A DNA stretch of 64,000 bases from Buxus sempervirens. Its lineage: Eukaryota; Streptophyta; Magnoliopsida; Buxales; Buxaceae. This document shows positions 42,091 to 64,000 of this stretch, in pieces. The stretch covers positions 4,898,001 through 4,962,000 of the forward strand of contig OX387184.1 in assembly GCA_947561395.2 (NCBI GenBank), written 5' to 3'. Made by a program: the position numbers and the translations under genes. The notes beneath the pieces are model-generated. The model saw nothing but the letters and a program-made list of their open reading frames with translations. It was not told the DNA's origin and ran no database searches. Positions within the stretch are counted from its first letter, which is position 1. Each line of letters opens with the position of its first letter.

Positions 42091-42869
42091 TCTCAAATAC
42101 TAATTTCATTTGAGTTTCCCTTGAATTGGTTGAAACCATAAACCGATCAAATCCACGTTATGGTTTATGAAACCTTGACCTGATTAGGGATGGATTTTGG
42201 TGAGTTAACCAAATTTATTTATTTATTTTGGTGAGTTAACCAATTAATCTGCTCCATTGGCATCCTTAAACTCATACTAAAAGAATCAATTTGCTAGCAG
42301 TCATGCACTTGATAAATTGAGAGATGGATATAAGAGTGACAATATAGACATACTCTATGGCTTTATAGTTGTGATTACACCATGATCAACAAATATTATC
42401 ACTAGTTTATAAAGATTAATGAGTGGCGCATGTAATACTGTACGTACACAAATATTATCGTTGTTAGGTATTGCTTGATATATAATTTCTTTTTTCTTGT
42501 TTAAATGTCAGGGATAATTTAACTTCTTTAATTTATGTAATGATATAGATAATGGATGTTTACCCTTTTATTAAAGAAATGGCATCCAAATTGGAAACGC
42601 ATGATTATGAATCGGCATTAGTCCATGTCATCGTCAAGGAAATGAAAGAGGCTTGTACTAGTCGAATTTTCTAACTAATGACCTACATCATCAGGTATTT
42701 AATATTACCTACTTTTATATTTGCACTTGAAATTCAAGGCCTTTATTTGATACAGCCCCCAACCTTAATGTTGACCAAGTATTGTTCATTTGGATGGAGA
42801 TAATTGTAGCTTTAAACCTTAATAAAGAAATTAATCAATTAGAATGACTAGTGAAAACAATCTCATAGC

Positions 42870-42941
42870 TCCGTTGTCGTCCAGCGGTTAGGATATCTGG
42901 CTTTCACCCAGGAGACCCGGGTTCGATTCCCGGCAACGGAA
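42870..42941 (+). tRNA. trnE-UUC: tRNA-Glu (anticodon UUC)
   Basis: A 72-base tRNA gene without intron. The acceptor stem TCCGTTG pairs with CAACGGA and the discriminator is A at 42941. The anticodon arm CTGG-CTTTCAC-CCAG places TTC at 42903-42905. The T arm is CCGGG-TTCGATT-CCCGG and contains the B box GGTTCGATTCC. No CCA is encoded, as in eukaryotic nuclear genes. A TTTT run at 42945-42948 can serve as the polymerase III terminator. It lies about 0.8 kb upstream of the PGI start codon, same strand. Confidence 0.96.
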
Positions 42942-43761
42942 CCTTTTCTTAATTTTTTCCCCTTTCCACTTTTGTCCTCATTCACATTTGATCTCGCGTA
43001 CGACTGACGCGTCACGGGAAGCCGGTAAACGCGGCGGCACGGACTGACGGTGCCAGGTTCTGAAAGCCTAAGTCATCGCTTCCTTAATCGAATCTTAAAA
43101 TGCCTGGGTAACTCGGTCGAAGCGCAGACGTTATTCTTTTCGAAATCTCAGTAGTCGCTACTATTCGTCTGCAATTCCCGTCGAATTCTGAATCCGGATA
43201 AACATAGTACCTCTTGAGCTCCGTCGATCAGTTGGGGTAGGTCACCAATTTCTCAATTGGACGATATTCACCTTTCCGTAAGCATTTGATTTCTCCCTGT
43301 TCAAGAACCCGCTTATCAAGCAGTAGTTCTTCGCCATTGGCAGTATCTGATCGGTAATTTACCTCCAGATCTACAAAAGTATTAGTTCTTTACTCATAAT
43401 CGATTAATGAATAAATAAATAAAATGAGGAAAAATTCGCGGCACTTGTTTGCCTTAATTGTTTTTGTAATTATCAGTCAAGTAAGCTTGGAACCCATAGG
43501 TTGCTCTGAACCGGGGGAAGGGGTGCGTTGTTTGAAGAAAGCATCGGTCGTGATTCTAATTTTGTATTTTAGTTCAGAAAGTTAATTGTTGTGGGCAATG
43601 GGTGCCTTTGTTATATGGTTCTACAATGAATCAATTGAAGCTAAAATTCAGACCAGGGCATTTGCATTTTGATTGATGCTTTTTCTGTTAATATCTGCTG
43701 TTAGCATAGATCGTAAGTGGAGTTAATTGGATTTGGATCATATCATGGGTTGTAATTGCAG
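42942..43761 (+). promoter_or_regulatory. PGI promoter, non-coding first exon and 5' UTR intron
   Basis: This region should hold the PGI transcription start. A GC-richer pyrimidine-rich stretch near 43100-43235 looks like a 5' UTR exon, with a plausible donor GGTAGGTC near 43236. The acceptor TAATTGCAG ends at 43761 directly before the ATG, which indicates an intron in the 5' UTR. These calls are inferred from sequence context only. Confidence 0.5.
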
Positions 43762-56377
<12,616 letters not shown>

Positions 56378-57765
56378 TGTGCGGCCTCAGCTCAGGTTAA
56401 CTGATGGTTTCAACCTTGTTAAAAGGGTAACCATGATCTTGAGCCTGGAGCTTGTTGAGCTAAGATTGCATTGTTACAGACAGAAATAGGGCTATACGAG
56501 CCTTGTCTTGAATAATTAACTAGCTTTACTTCAAATGTTTTTGGCCGGTAGGAATCCTCCTTGCAACCTTTTTTCACATTTGACAGAAATGTTGGAAAAA
56601 TGTTAATGCAGTTCGGAGTGTTACGTGGTTAGCATTGGAGGATGTGGACGTGCCAACTAGTCTGGTTTACCAGGTTTTTGAACGACCAGTGACACGGACC
56701 AGATCACTGCTGGAAAATGGTACTGTATTACCCATAATCCTTTTAAGTTATTCTCAAGAAACAGAAGCTTGATTTCAGATTTCCACTTCTATCGTCAAAA
56801 TCAATGTGTTGTTTTATGCTACGAGATGCTTTTTAACTCAAAATAAGTAAGAAGTCCTTTCAAATTGAGAAGATAAGAAGTGGCAAGACAATACACAGGG
56901 ATAAAGTAGTCTCAAACAAAAATATCACTCGATGAAGTTAATAGCTGATAATTTCAATGGAATGAATGTTGTGACAAAGTACTTCATTTGGAATAGCATC
57001 TTACCGGTGCTGACAAAATATTTAGCCATATGTTCGGACATCGAGAGATTGTGTAGCAGACAATGCTCTTTTCTGGGGACGCAGGTTTAGCCATATCTTC
57101 TTCAGTACTGTACCCAAAAAGCTCTTTTTTTTTAGGTTTAAATAAGATATTGAGAAAACTTAACATCATTGTGTAGGATGATGAACTTATAGGTAAATTG
57201 TCCAATTATAGGGTGATTTTGGATGCACCAATTTACATGTTAGACATACCAATTATATGTGATTTTAGATGCTCGGGTTCACATGACCATCTTGCTGTAA
57301 CCCAATTCATTACCAAGTATGGTTTTTAAGTGTCTTTGAAACTTCTGAGAGTCCGATTCATTTCTACTGCCTGGTAATTTGTAATTTCTCATGCCTGTTA
57401 CTCGGATGTATCTTCTCTTTATTTGGCTAACATGGAGCTTTTAATTTCTTACCTTGGTACAGAGTATTGAGCCAAAGCTGAGCAGAATTGAGCTCTGCTC
57501 ACATTGGCTTGTGCTGTGATATTTAGATAATTTAATTACTCTTTGGTTCTGTCTCTTGATACACTAGTTGGGTTTAGGGTTTGATTGTGTTTGTTTATAT
57601 AGATGACCGCAGTTCTATCCACATGTTTTTGAGTTCTATTTATCATTAGAAGTATGAAACCAAAATGGTAGAATCCAAAATTCAAGTGAAAGGCACCAGT
57701 GTACTTTGAAATCCAACACATAAAGCATCAAATAAAGTAGTGGGAAGGCATCATATTATTCCCAA
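56378..57765. other. Convergent intergenic region
   Basis: It lies between the PGI stop codon and the end of the BAHD gene on the other strand, so it holds both 3' UTRs. I see no domain-bearing open frame, RNA gene or clear transposon in it. Confidence 0.5.
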
Positions 57766-59148
57766 TTAGAGTGATCCGTCCGAGTTCCCAAATCGGTCTA
57801 AAACACTTGGATTGGGTGTAGCAAATGCAAGGAGTTCCTCATCACATTCTAATACAGCCATGACTTCTTCATCCGCGGTTACCCAAGCTTCTATTCCATC
57901 TATTCCATCGCCTGATCTGGTGTCCACCATGATTACAAGATTCTTGATTCCTTGGGCTGCAAGATCTATACTAGTTATCCATGCAGGCTTTCCCCACCCG
58001 AAATCAGCTTCATAGAAGGGGAACCTACACCAACTTGTGAAGATATAAAAATCTACTTCACCCGCAAGAAAAATTTTACCTAACTTGTTTATAGCTTCAC
58101 AAACCTTTAAGAACCCTTCATCACCTTGTAATTTCCTCATGTAATCATCGTCAACTTTCTTAATGGCCTCCCTCACCTGACCCACCAAGTCATTAAACTC
58201 GTTCTCGCTCTGAATCGTGGATGTCACACTTGAATGCCAGAAGGTAGTCCCGATGCTGTTCTCCGGCAAGGGTGGGATCATCCTCCGGCGTATATTAACA
58301 GCAAGGTTCGCCATAGAAAGCTTTCCCAGACCTGGTCTTGCTTTAGACCGTGCGGCCATGAGGCGTTGCCAGATGAGCGTCGACACCACTTCGACCCGGG
58401 TCGGGTGTTTCACAGAGAAGTCGCCATTGTTATTCACCTTAGCCTTGAGAGCTGCTATGTTTGAGCCATAAAACACAAACCTCCCAGTCCTCGTACTGCT
58501 GCAATCAACTTTGGTCACCTTAACGCGTGGAATGAATTTTGTTAAATCTCTTGGTGGATACATGGAATCTTGTATGAAGACGGGGGACACAACCTCATCA
58601 GACCCACGAGCAGTTGCGGCCCAGTGGTTGATAAACATGCTGAAAGATGAACCATCGATAATAACGTGCAGAGCACACAAAGCAATGGCGAATCCACCAC
58701 AATCAAAGGTGTTAACCTGAATGGCTAATTGAACGACATTATCTGATTCATCGATAACGATCTTACGGGGAAGGAAACGATTCAGTAACTCGAGTTCAGG
58801 TTGCCTGAGGAATTCGGAGAGCTCACAGTTGACTTGGGCTTCCAAATAATCAACTCCCTCATCGTTACAGTCAATCGAGAAGATATCTTTGATCCTTCCG
58901 GCAAGTGGGTAGAACCGTGTTAGGGTCTCTGATAAGGATTTCTTTAGCCGATCACATCTTTCGGCAGTTTGGGTTCTTCCTCCATTGCCTGTGTTGGGGT
59001 AAAAGAAAATGATAGGCACATAACATAGAGGATTGATCTGATCAAGAAGGGATAGTTTGAAGTTTCTAAGGAGAGGGGAAGTCGGGGAGGAAGGTCCGAT
59101 GGTCTCTCTAGAGGTGATTTCAACTTTCATCCTCTTCTTGCTTTCCAT
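57766..59148 (-). CDS. BAHD acyltransferase (vinorine-synthase-like clade), intronless
   Basis: A single open frame of 460 aa, the normal BAHD length. It transfers an acyl group from acyl-CoA to an alcohol or amine of a specialised metabolite, in the cytosol. The catalytic HxxxD motif is HVIIDG (H161, D165). The C-terminal structural motif is DFGWGKP (about 382-388), and YPLAGR lies at 80-85. Lack of introns and overall pattern place it near clade III enzymes such as vinorine synthase and related acetyltransferases, but substrate cannot be read from sequence. The start MESKKRMKVEITSRETIGPS is supported by family N-termini (KVEI...S). Its start codon and upstream 500 bp are repeated in tandem at 59632-63550, giving it a highly unusual upstream region. 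Confidence 0.93.
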   Translation of the reverse strand: MESKKRMKVEITSRETIGPSSPTSPLLRNFKLSLLDQINPLCYVPIIFFYPNTGNGGRTQTAERCDRLKKSLSETLTRFYPLAGRIKDIFSIDCNDEGVDYLEAQVNCELSEFLRQPELELLNRFLPRKIVIDESDNVVQLAIQVNTFDCGGFAIALCALHVIIDGSSFSMFINHWAATARGSDEVVSPVFIQDSMYPPRDLTKFIPRVKVTKVDCSSTRTGRFVFYGSNIAALKAKVNNNGDFSVKHPTRVEVVSTLIWQRLMAARSKARPGLGKLSMANLAVNIRRRMIPPLPENSIGTTFWHSSVTSTIQSENEFNDLVGQVREAIKKVDDDYMRKLQGDEGFLKVCEAINKLGKIFLAGEVDFYIFTSWCRFPFYEADFGWGKPAWITSIDLAAQGIKNLVIMVDTRSGDGIDGIEAWVTADEEVMAVLECDEELLAFATPNPSVLDRFGNSDGSL

Positions 59149-59452
59149 AATAAAATGCTGTGTTGCTTTGGTTCCAAGAAGGGTTTGAGTTCATTTATAG
59201 CATAAGATCAGAACAAAAAATAATGAAAGAGAAGGTTTTAGGTAAATTCATTTAATGTTTGTAACTTCTCCCTCTTTCTTTATATGAAAATTTAATTTGT
59301 CTGTAACCTTCACTTAGTACACTTGAGTTCAGTTACAGCCAATTTGTTTTGCCCGGTTTAAACATGAACGACAAACACATAATTATAAAGAACGTTATGG
59401 GCATATCACTGGGTTATGTTAAGGTGACTAACAATGGCTGGTATTTTATGAA

Positions 59453-59631
59453 CTAGGGGGCTGCACGCATCATGCGTGTAGAAAACGTGGGCCCACTTAG
59501 ATAAATAGAGGTAGTTAGTTTAAAATAGTGGGTGATTGTTTTGTTTGGCGACGGCAAATTTTGGAAAAAGAAAAGGAGGCCAGAATTTAGAGGGAATATT
59601 TCCCTCTCTTCCCTTTATTAATAATATATAA
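59453..59631 (-). mobile_element. Short Helitron in BAHD repeat unit 1
   Basis: Plus-strand start CTAGGGGGCTGCACGCATCA, preceded by A; the minus strand therefore ends ...CCCCCTAG|T. About ten bases in is the hairpin ACGCATCATGCGT. The other end, TATATTATTAATAAAGGG on the minus strand, matches the AT-rich Helitron 5' end. About 179 bp, non-coding. It is the copy nearest the BAHD gene. Confidence 0.65.
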
Positions 59632-59669
59632 GAGGTGATTTAAACTTTCATCCTCTTCTTGCTTTCCAT
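59632..59669 (-). pseudogene. Repeated BAHD start fragment, copy 2
   Basis: Begins ATG at 59669 and repeats MESKKRMKV, then a substitution gives TAA where the gene has the Glu codon (GTTTAAATC for GTTGAAATC). It is cut off at the unit junction. It cannot encode an enzyme but keeps the start codon and leader of the gene. Confidence 0.8.
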
Positions 59670-59974
59670 AATGAAATGCTGTGTTGTTCTGGTTCCAAGA
59701 AGGGTTTGAGTTCATTTGTAGTGTAAGACCAGAACAAACAAATAATGAAAGAGAATGTTTCAGGTAAATTCGTTTAATGTTTGTAACTTCTCCCTCTTTC
59801 TTTATATGAAAGTTTAATTTTTCTGTAACCTTCACTTAGTGCACTTGAGTTCAATTACAGCCAATTTGTTTTGCCCGATTTAAACATGAACGACAAACAC
59901 GTAATTATAGAGAACGTTATGGGCATATCGACAAGTTATGTTAAGGTGACTAACAACGGCTAGTATTTTATGTA

Positions 59975-60152
59975 CTAGGGGGCTGCACGCGCTATGCGCG
60001 TAGAAAACGTGGGCCCACTTAGATAAATAGAGGTAGTTAGTTTAAAATAGTGGGGGATTGTTTTGTTTGGGGAGGGCAAATTTTGGAAAAAGAAAATGAG
60101 GCCAGAATCTAGAGTGAATATTCTCCCCTCTTCTCTTTATTAATATTATAGA
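59975..60152 (-). mobile_element. Short Helitron in BAHD repeat unit 2
   Basis: Same structure as the copy at 59453. The hairpin here is perfect: ACGCGC-TAT-GCGCGT, just inside CTAGGGGGCTGC. Its presence at the same place in every unit shows that it inserted once and was then multiplied by the tandem duplication. Confidence 0.7.
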
Positions 60153-60153
60153 A

Positions 60154-60191
60154 GTGGTGATTTCAACTTTCATCCTCTTCTTGCTTTCCAT
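60154..60191 (-). pseudogene. Repeated BAHD start fragment, copy 3
   Basis: Begins ATG at 60191 and repeats MESKKRMKVEIT in frame, then runs into the Helitron end of the next unit. It is a gene-start fragment carried along by the tandem duplication. Confidence 0.8.
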
Positions 60192-60496
60192 AATGAAATG
60201 CTGTGTTGCTCTGGTTCTAAGAAGGGTTTGAGTTCATTTGTAGTGTAAGACCAGAACAAACAAATAATGAAAGAGAAGGTTTTAGGTAAATTCGTTTAAT
60301 GTTTATAACTTCTCCCTCTTTCTTTATATGAATGTTTAATTTGTCTGTAACCTTCACTTAGTGCACTTGAGTTCAATTACAGCCAATTTGTTTTGCTTGG
60401 TTTAAACATGAACGACAAACACATAATTATAGAGAACATTATGGGTATATCGACAAGTTATGTTAAGGTGACTAACAATGGCTGGTATTTTATGTA

Positions 60497-60673
60497 CTAG
60501 GGGGCTGCACGCGCTATTCGTGTAGAAAACGTGGGTCTACTTAGATAAATTGAGGTAGTTAGTTTAAAATAGTGGGGGATTGTTTTGTTTGGGGAGGGCA
60601 AATTTTGGAAAAAGAAAAGGAGGCCAAAATCTAGAACGAATATTCTCCCATCTTCTCTTTATTAACAGCATAG
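60497..60673 (-). mobile_element. Short Helitron in BAHD repeat unit 3
   Basis: Starts CTAGGGGGCTGCACGCGCTA on the plus strand. One arm of the hairpin is mutated (TTCGTG for TGCGCG). Otherwise collinear with the neighbouring copies. Confidence 0.65.
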
Positions 60674-60674
60674 A

Positions 60675-60713
60675 AGAGATGATTTCAACTTTCATCCTCT
60701 TCTTGCTTTCCAT
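60675..60713 (-). pseudogene. Repeated BAHD start fragment, copy 4
   Basis: Begins ATG at 60713 and repeats MESKKRMKVEI before the unit junction. Its upstream region is split 50 bp away by the solo LTR at 60764-63116. Confidence 0.8.
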
Positions 60714-61379
60714 AATGAAATGCTGTGTTGCTCTAGTTCTAAGAAGGGTTTGAGTTCATTTGTTGTAACGCCCCGGATCCGAGTCACATGAAAACCCGTA
60801 ACTCGTATCCAGAGGTTATTAAAATTAACAGGATCAAACTACCAGAGTAAAGAAAACATGAAGCTAAATATTTTTATGAAATAGAGTGCGCTAAACAAAT
60901 CCCAATATGAGAACTCACATGACCAAATTTTCACTACCCGCAATTATCGGCTCTCCATATGTATCTGAAAAACAACAGAAATAAAAGAGTGAGATACGAA
61001 TATCTCAGCAAGTAGCACATGCATGCAAAAATACACATCTTCAAATTTAAAAATTCGATGATCGAATAATCAGCCGAGAAAACAAGGAACAACCGGTGAA
61101 GCCTGCGTACTCTGCTGACAGGAATGTGTTGACCCAAGAGTATAGGAAAACATTTAACTAATAGCAATTTACATCAGAAACCCCTTGGTCAACAAAACCC
61201 AGAACAGCTTCGGAGAACATTAATAATATAGTCTATGCCTCAATAAGACAATTTCCACTAAGTATTCCAAGGTATTCTAATTGATAAGTAAACGACAAAA
61301 CCCCGTGGTCAATGTCATACAAATATTTAATTGGGTAATCAACATGCCAGAGCGACATCCACACCTCCATGTACACAGT

Positions 61380-61497
61380 TCCGGCCTACTCAGGGTTTCG
61401 GATACTCTGAAATGACGGCCTACTCAGGGTTTCGTCATCCAATGCCGGCCTACTCAGGGTTTCGGCATTGACAACCAGGCCTACTCAGGGTTTCTGG
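61380..61497 (+). other. Four hairpins with a constant core and different stems
   Basis: The 15-base core GCCTACTCAGGGTTT occurs four times (61384-61398, 61418-61432, 61448-61462, 61479-61493), each time exactly conserved. Each copy is enclosed by a stem that is complementary but different: TCCG/CGGA (61380-61383 with 61399-61402), ATGACG/CGTCAT (61412-61417 with 61433-61438), CAATGCCG/CGGCATTG (61440-61447 with 61463-61470) and CCAG/CTGG (61475-61478 with 61494-61497). The core itself can fold as CCT-ACTC-AGG with a GTTT bulge. The pattern suggests a repeated structured element in the LTR transcript or DNA. I do not know a named family. Confidence 0.7.
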
Positions 61498-62107
61498 CTG
61501 CTCTACACCAGTCGTGGCAACACTCCATGGCCATGCCATTACACCAATAAAATAAAAGCATCACAATACTAAGCTTAAACATCTGGATCCAGGACAAGCT
61601 AGACCAAAACAGTAAACATCGTATAATCTCGATTTCAATATCAAAACAAACCATTCATTTCCACATCATGTAAATCTCTCATCACAATTCATCACCTGTC
61701 CCTCTGGACCACGCAGTGCCTCAAGTACATTCGGTACTTTCTCATTTCCATAACACAAGTCATATGAAAGTAAAACTCAATCCATTCATACCAAAGAAAA
61801 CCATTCAATACGTATAAAGTTTCCAACAAGTGAAACCAGAAATACAAGAACTTCTCAATCAAAGCAGTGTATAGAATAAGGAAAAGTGACTGGTAACTCT
61901 TACTAGTTCGGTGTCCGGCACAATACTCATAAGTAACCTAAAACCCAACTTGAAACTCATAAGATGTTCACAACATTTTCCTCTATTAATTTCATAGGCA
62001 AAAATGGTTTTCCAGGTTCCTAACCAAGTGAATAGTGAAGTGGTTTAACCCCTAAGAAGTGCAATTACTCTTGGTCAAGTCAGAAACTCCATTTCATTAA
62101 GCAAAAT

Positions 62108-62390
62108 AGGTCTACCGCTCACCTATCGAGGTGGGCGCGAGGTGAGCGCCGGTCGGCGGTGGAGAAAATGGGTAAAAACGACCTGCCGCTCACCCGACGC
62201 TAGGTGAGCGCGAGATGGGCGTGAGGTGGGCGTGAGATGGGCGCGGGATTCGCGCGAGATGAGCGCCTTGTTTTCCACTTCGCGCGAGATGAGCGCGAGG
62301 TGGGCGCGAGATCGGCGGTAAGTCATTTTTAACAGGGCGCCTACCTCCGAGGTGAACGCCGGTGAGCGCGAGGTAGGCGGATACCCCCTG
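62108..62390. repeat. GC-rich degenerate short repeat inside the solo LTR
   Basis: A GC-rich block in an otherwise AT-rich LTR, built from variants of GCGCGAGATGAGC, GTGGGCGCGAGG and GTGAGCGCC at roughly 10- to 12-base spacing. The open frame on the minus strand, with recurring Ser-Arg-Ala-His-Leu, is a by-product of this repeat. Confidence 0.7.
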
Positions 62391-63376
62391 TGGTTTTTCA
62401 TTCTCTGTTATTCCAAGATCTACAAGTCTGGCCGGTTAGTTTAGGTCTGTAATTGCTCCAATACACTCCTAATACTCCCAGAACACTTCCCAACCCTATT
62501 TGAAATTAATCTAAACACTTTCATTTTCAAATAAAACTTAAATCCGGATACTCTGTTCATGCAACTTTCCGAAAACCCAGAAAACAGAAAACCTCATACT
62601 ATCACTAAATATTCAAAACATGCATCCGACTAAGCTCGAGAAAACCCAAAAGACAAACCCAGTGATAAAACAGTGCTACTCACCTTACTAAGACTTTCTT
62701 CAAGCTTCCGGCCATCCTGGAGATTTTTTGACTTCGAGAGAGACGGAAACCCTAACTCTCTCCACAGCCGCGACCTTTTCCCCAAATCCCCAAAAGTTTG
62801 TATGAGATAGCTATTTATATAGACACTAACCGGATTTAACCTAATTCACCCTTATTTCTAGAAATCTCCTCTTTACCCCTCAATATTGCAGGGTTTTCCG
62901 GATTTAAAATTTTTAGCCCCTGATGACCGCAAGTTTTCCCAAAATTAATAAGGTTTGATTTAACCAGCACCAACATCTATATGTGCCTATATATATATAT
63001 ATATATATTTTCCATCCGCTGTTATTTCTTGTTTATTCTCCTTACTGTGACTGCTTATTTAATTAATTATAACATTATTATTTTATTTTGTTTTCTACTC
63101 GAAACGGGGTTTTACATTTGTAGTGTAAGACCAGAACAAACAAATAATGAAAGATAAGGTGTCAGGTAAATTCGTTTAATGTTTGTAACTTCTCCCTCTT
63201 TCTTTATATGAGAGTTTAATTTGTCTGTAACCTTCCCTTAGTGCACTTGAGTTCATTTACAGCAAATTTGTTTTGCCCAGTTTAAACATGAACGACAAAC
63301 ACATAATTATAAAGAACGTTATGGGCATATCGACAAGTTATGTTAAGGTGACTAACAATGGCTGGTATTTTACGTA

Positions 63377-63550
63377 CTAGGGGGCTGAACGCACTATGCG
63401 AATAGAAAACGTGGGCCCACTTAGATAAATTGAGGCAATTAGTTTAAAATTGTGGGGGATTGTTTCGTTTGGGGACGGTAAATTTTGGAAAAAGAAAAAG
63501 AGGCCAGAATCTAGAGGGAATATTCTCCCCTCTTCTCTTTATTAATAGTT
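63377..63550 (-). mobile_element. Short Helitron in BAHD repeat unit 4
   Basis: Starts CTAGGGGGCTGAACGCACTA on the plus strand and ends TCTTTATTAATAGTT, after which the sequence leaves the tandem repeat. It defines the far edge of the duplicated block. Confidence 0.65.
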
Positions 63551-64000
63551 TAAATAACGCTCGTACGTGAAAAAGACGTACGAAGTATATGTAGGACTTA
63601 AAACATGACATATGAGCATGGTTTACAATGCCATCAATTTTGTTTTTTGTTTTGTCCTGTGGCACAAAATAGGGGGTGCAAAAATTTCGCCTTTTTTCTT
63701 GGCATGCCGCAAAATATAGCTTTATATTAGTGAAATCTGGAAATTATTTTTTTCAAATTTCCCTAAATTAAGAAAATTTTGGAGAAATATGACGACGGAA
63801 TGGCAAAATCTAACGAAATTTCCCGTGAATAAAGAAATTGTAAGGAATTTATTTTCCCTATATTTCTCGGCATGATAGTGCCATGTATGCACGCCAACAA
63901 AATTTCTACGAAATCAGAAATTTCCCACCTTTGACTAGTATTGCATATGTGGATAAGTGGGGTGAAGAAAGTGGCCTCCACGTGTCAGTAATCTACTCAC
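63551..64000. other. AT-rich repeat at the window edge
   Basis: From about 63670 this contains words such as GAAATTTCCC, CAAATTTCCC and AAATTTCGCC and resembles the segment at 8060-8385. It is probably another decayed copy of the same dispersed repeat. No gene is seen; the window ends within or just after it. Confidence 0.4.

Larger units (their letters stand above)
41161..42869. other. Intergenic stretch with nested inverted-repeat elements
   Basis: Between the glucanase stop codon and the tRNA gene. It contains a larger, weaker inverted-repeat element (about 41500-42090) interrupted by a MULE-type MITE (41835-41999). A segment at about 42400-42660, on the minus strand, weakly resembles the Helitron-like family of 1-853 (TTTCTTTAATAAAAGGGTAA block and a CTAG at 42402). 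No protein gene is seen. Confidence 0.45.
60764..63116. mobile_element. Solo LTR with 5-bp target-site duplication
   Basis: A 2,353-bp insertion starting TGTAACGCCCCGGATCC and ending CGGGGTTTTACA (TG...CA). It is flanked by a perfect TTTGT duplication (60759-60763 and 63117-63121). The neighbouring repeat units read straight through this site (CATTTGTAGTGTAAGACC), so the empty site is visible within the window. There is no internal domain, primer-binding site or second LTR, so it is a solo LTR left by recombination between two LTRs. Length and TGTAAC start are compatible with a Ty3/gypsy element; lineage and orientation are not determined. It contains the hairpin array (61380-61497) and a GC-rich repeat block (62108-62390). 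Confidence 0.88.
59111..63550 (-). repeat. Tandem copies of the BAHD 5' end and promoter
   Basis: Units of about 520 bp start at about 59111 (in the gene), 59632, 60154 and 60675. The fourth would be 518 bp without the solo LTR inserted in it. Each has, reading left to right, a reverse copy of the first 12 or so BAHD codons, the upstream region (CTTCTCCCTCTTTCTTTATA; TTTAAACATGAACGACAAAC) and a short Helitron ending in TTTATTAATA. Copies differ by a few percent. The junctions fall inside the BAHD coding start (GAGGTGATTT) and near the Helitron 5' end. Confidence 0.92.

Noticed and set aside
62123..62401. Minus-strand open frame rich in Ser-Arg-Ala-His
   Set aside because: It is produced by the GC-rich short repeat in the LTR and has no protein-family features.
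60764..63116. Complete small LTR retrotransposon (TRIM)
   Set aside because: No direct terminal repeats are seen within it; both ends belong to one LTR with a single TTTGT duplication pair.

Overview
The window is nuclear DNA from a flowering plant. Evidence: many-exon genes with GT-AG introns, a plant-type DUF4378 gene, a GH17 glucanase with an X8 domain, cytosolic PGI with the 23-coding-exon layout, a BAHD acyltransferase, and Helitron, hAT, MULE, LINE and solo-LTR insertions. AT-rich introns and moderate exon GC suggest a dicot or magnoliid rather than a grass. The species cannot be fixed from the sequence.

Layout. 1-853: head-to-tail Helitron-like copies. 2120-6405 (+): DUF4378 (TRM-like) gene, four exons. 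6406-9170: inverted-repeat elements. 9171-15813 (-): intron-containing succinate dehydrogenase flavoprotein (SDH1) copy, broken by stop codons, frameshifts and lost splice sites. 16567-20087: three elements nested one inside another, the innermost a 3.1-kb foldback element whose arms end in arrays of a 22-bp repeat. 21495-27920 (-): two-exon gene for a 105-aa membrane protein with a 6.1-kb intron full of LINE debris. 28952-34394 (+): cyclase-associated protein (CAP), ten exons. 38454-41160 (+): GH17-X8 beta-1,3-glucanase, five exons. 42870-42941 (+): tRNA-Glu(UUC). 43762-56377 (+): cytosolic glucose-6-phosphate isomerase, with two Helitrons and an RTE-type LINE relic in introns. 57766-59148 (-): intronless BAHD acyltransferase. 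59111-63550: tandem copies of the 5' end of that BAHD gene, each with a short Helitron, the last split by a 2,353-bp solo LTR. 63551-64000: AT-rich repeat.

The genes are unrelated housekeeping or cell-biology genes: actin turnover (CAP), glycolysis and sucrose synthesis (PGI), wall or callose glucan hydrolysis (GH17), acyl transfer (BAHD). They are not an operon or biosynthetic cluster. The intact ones have exon phases that add up to full-length proteins: CAP 469 aa, GH17 475 aa, PGI 568 aa, BAHD 460 aa, DUF4378 about 1,014 aa.

The most unusual structure is inside the solo LTR at 61380-61497. Four copies of a constant core are each closed by a different but self-complementary stem, a within-sequence covariation pattern that suggests selection for a nucleic-acid fold. 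The nested foldback and the serial duplication of the BAHD promoter and start codon come next in interest.
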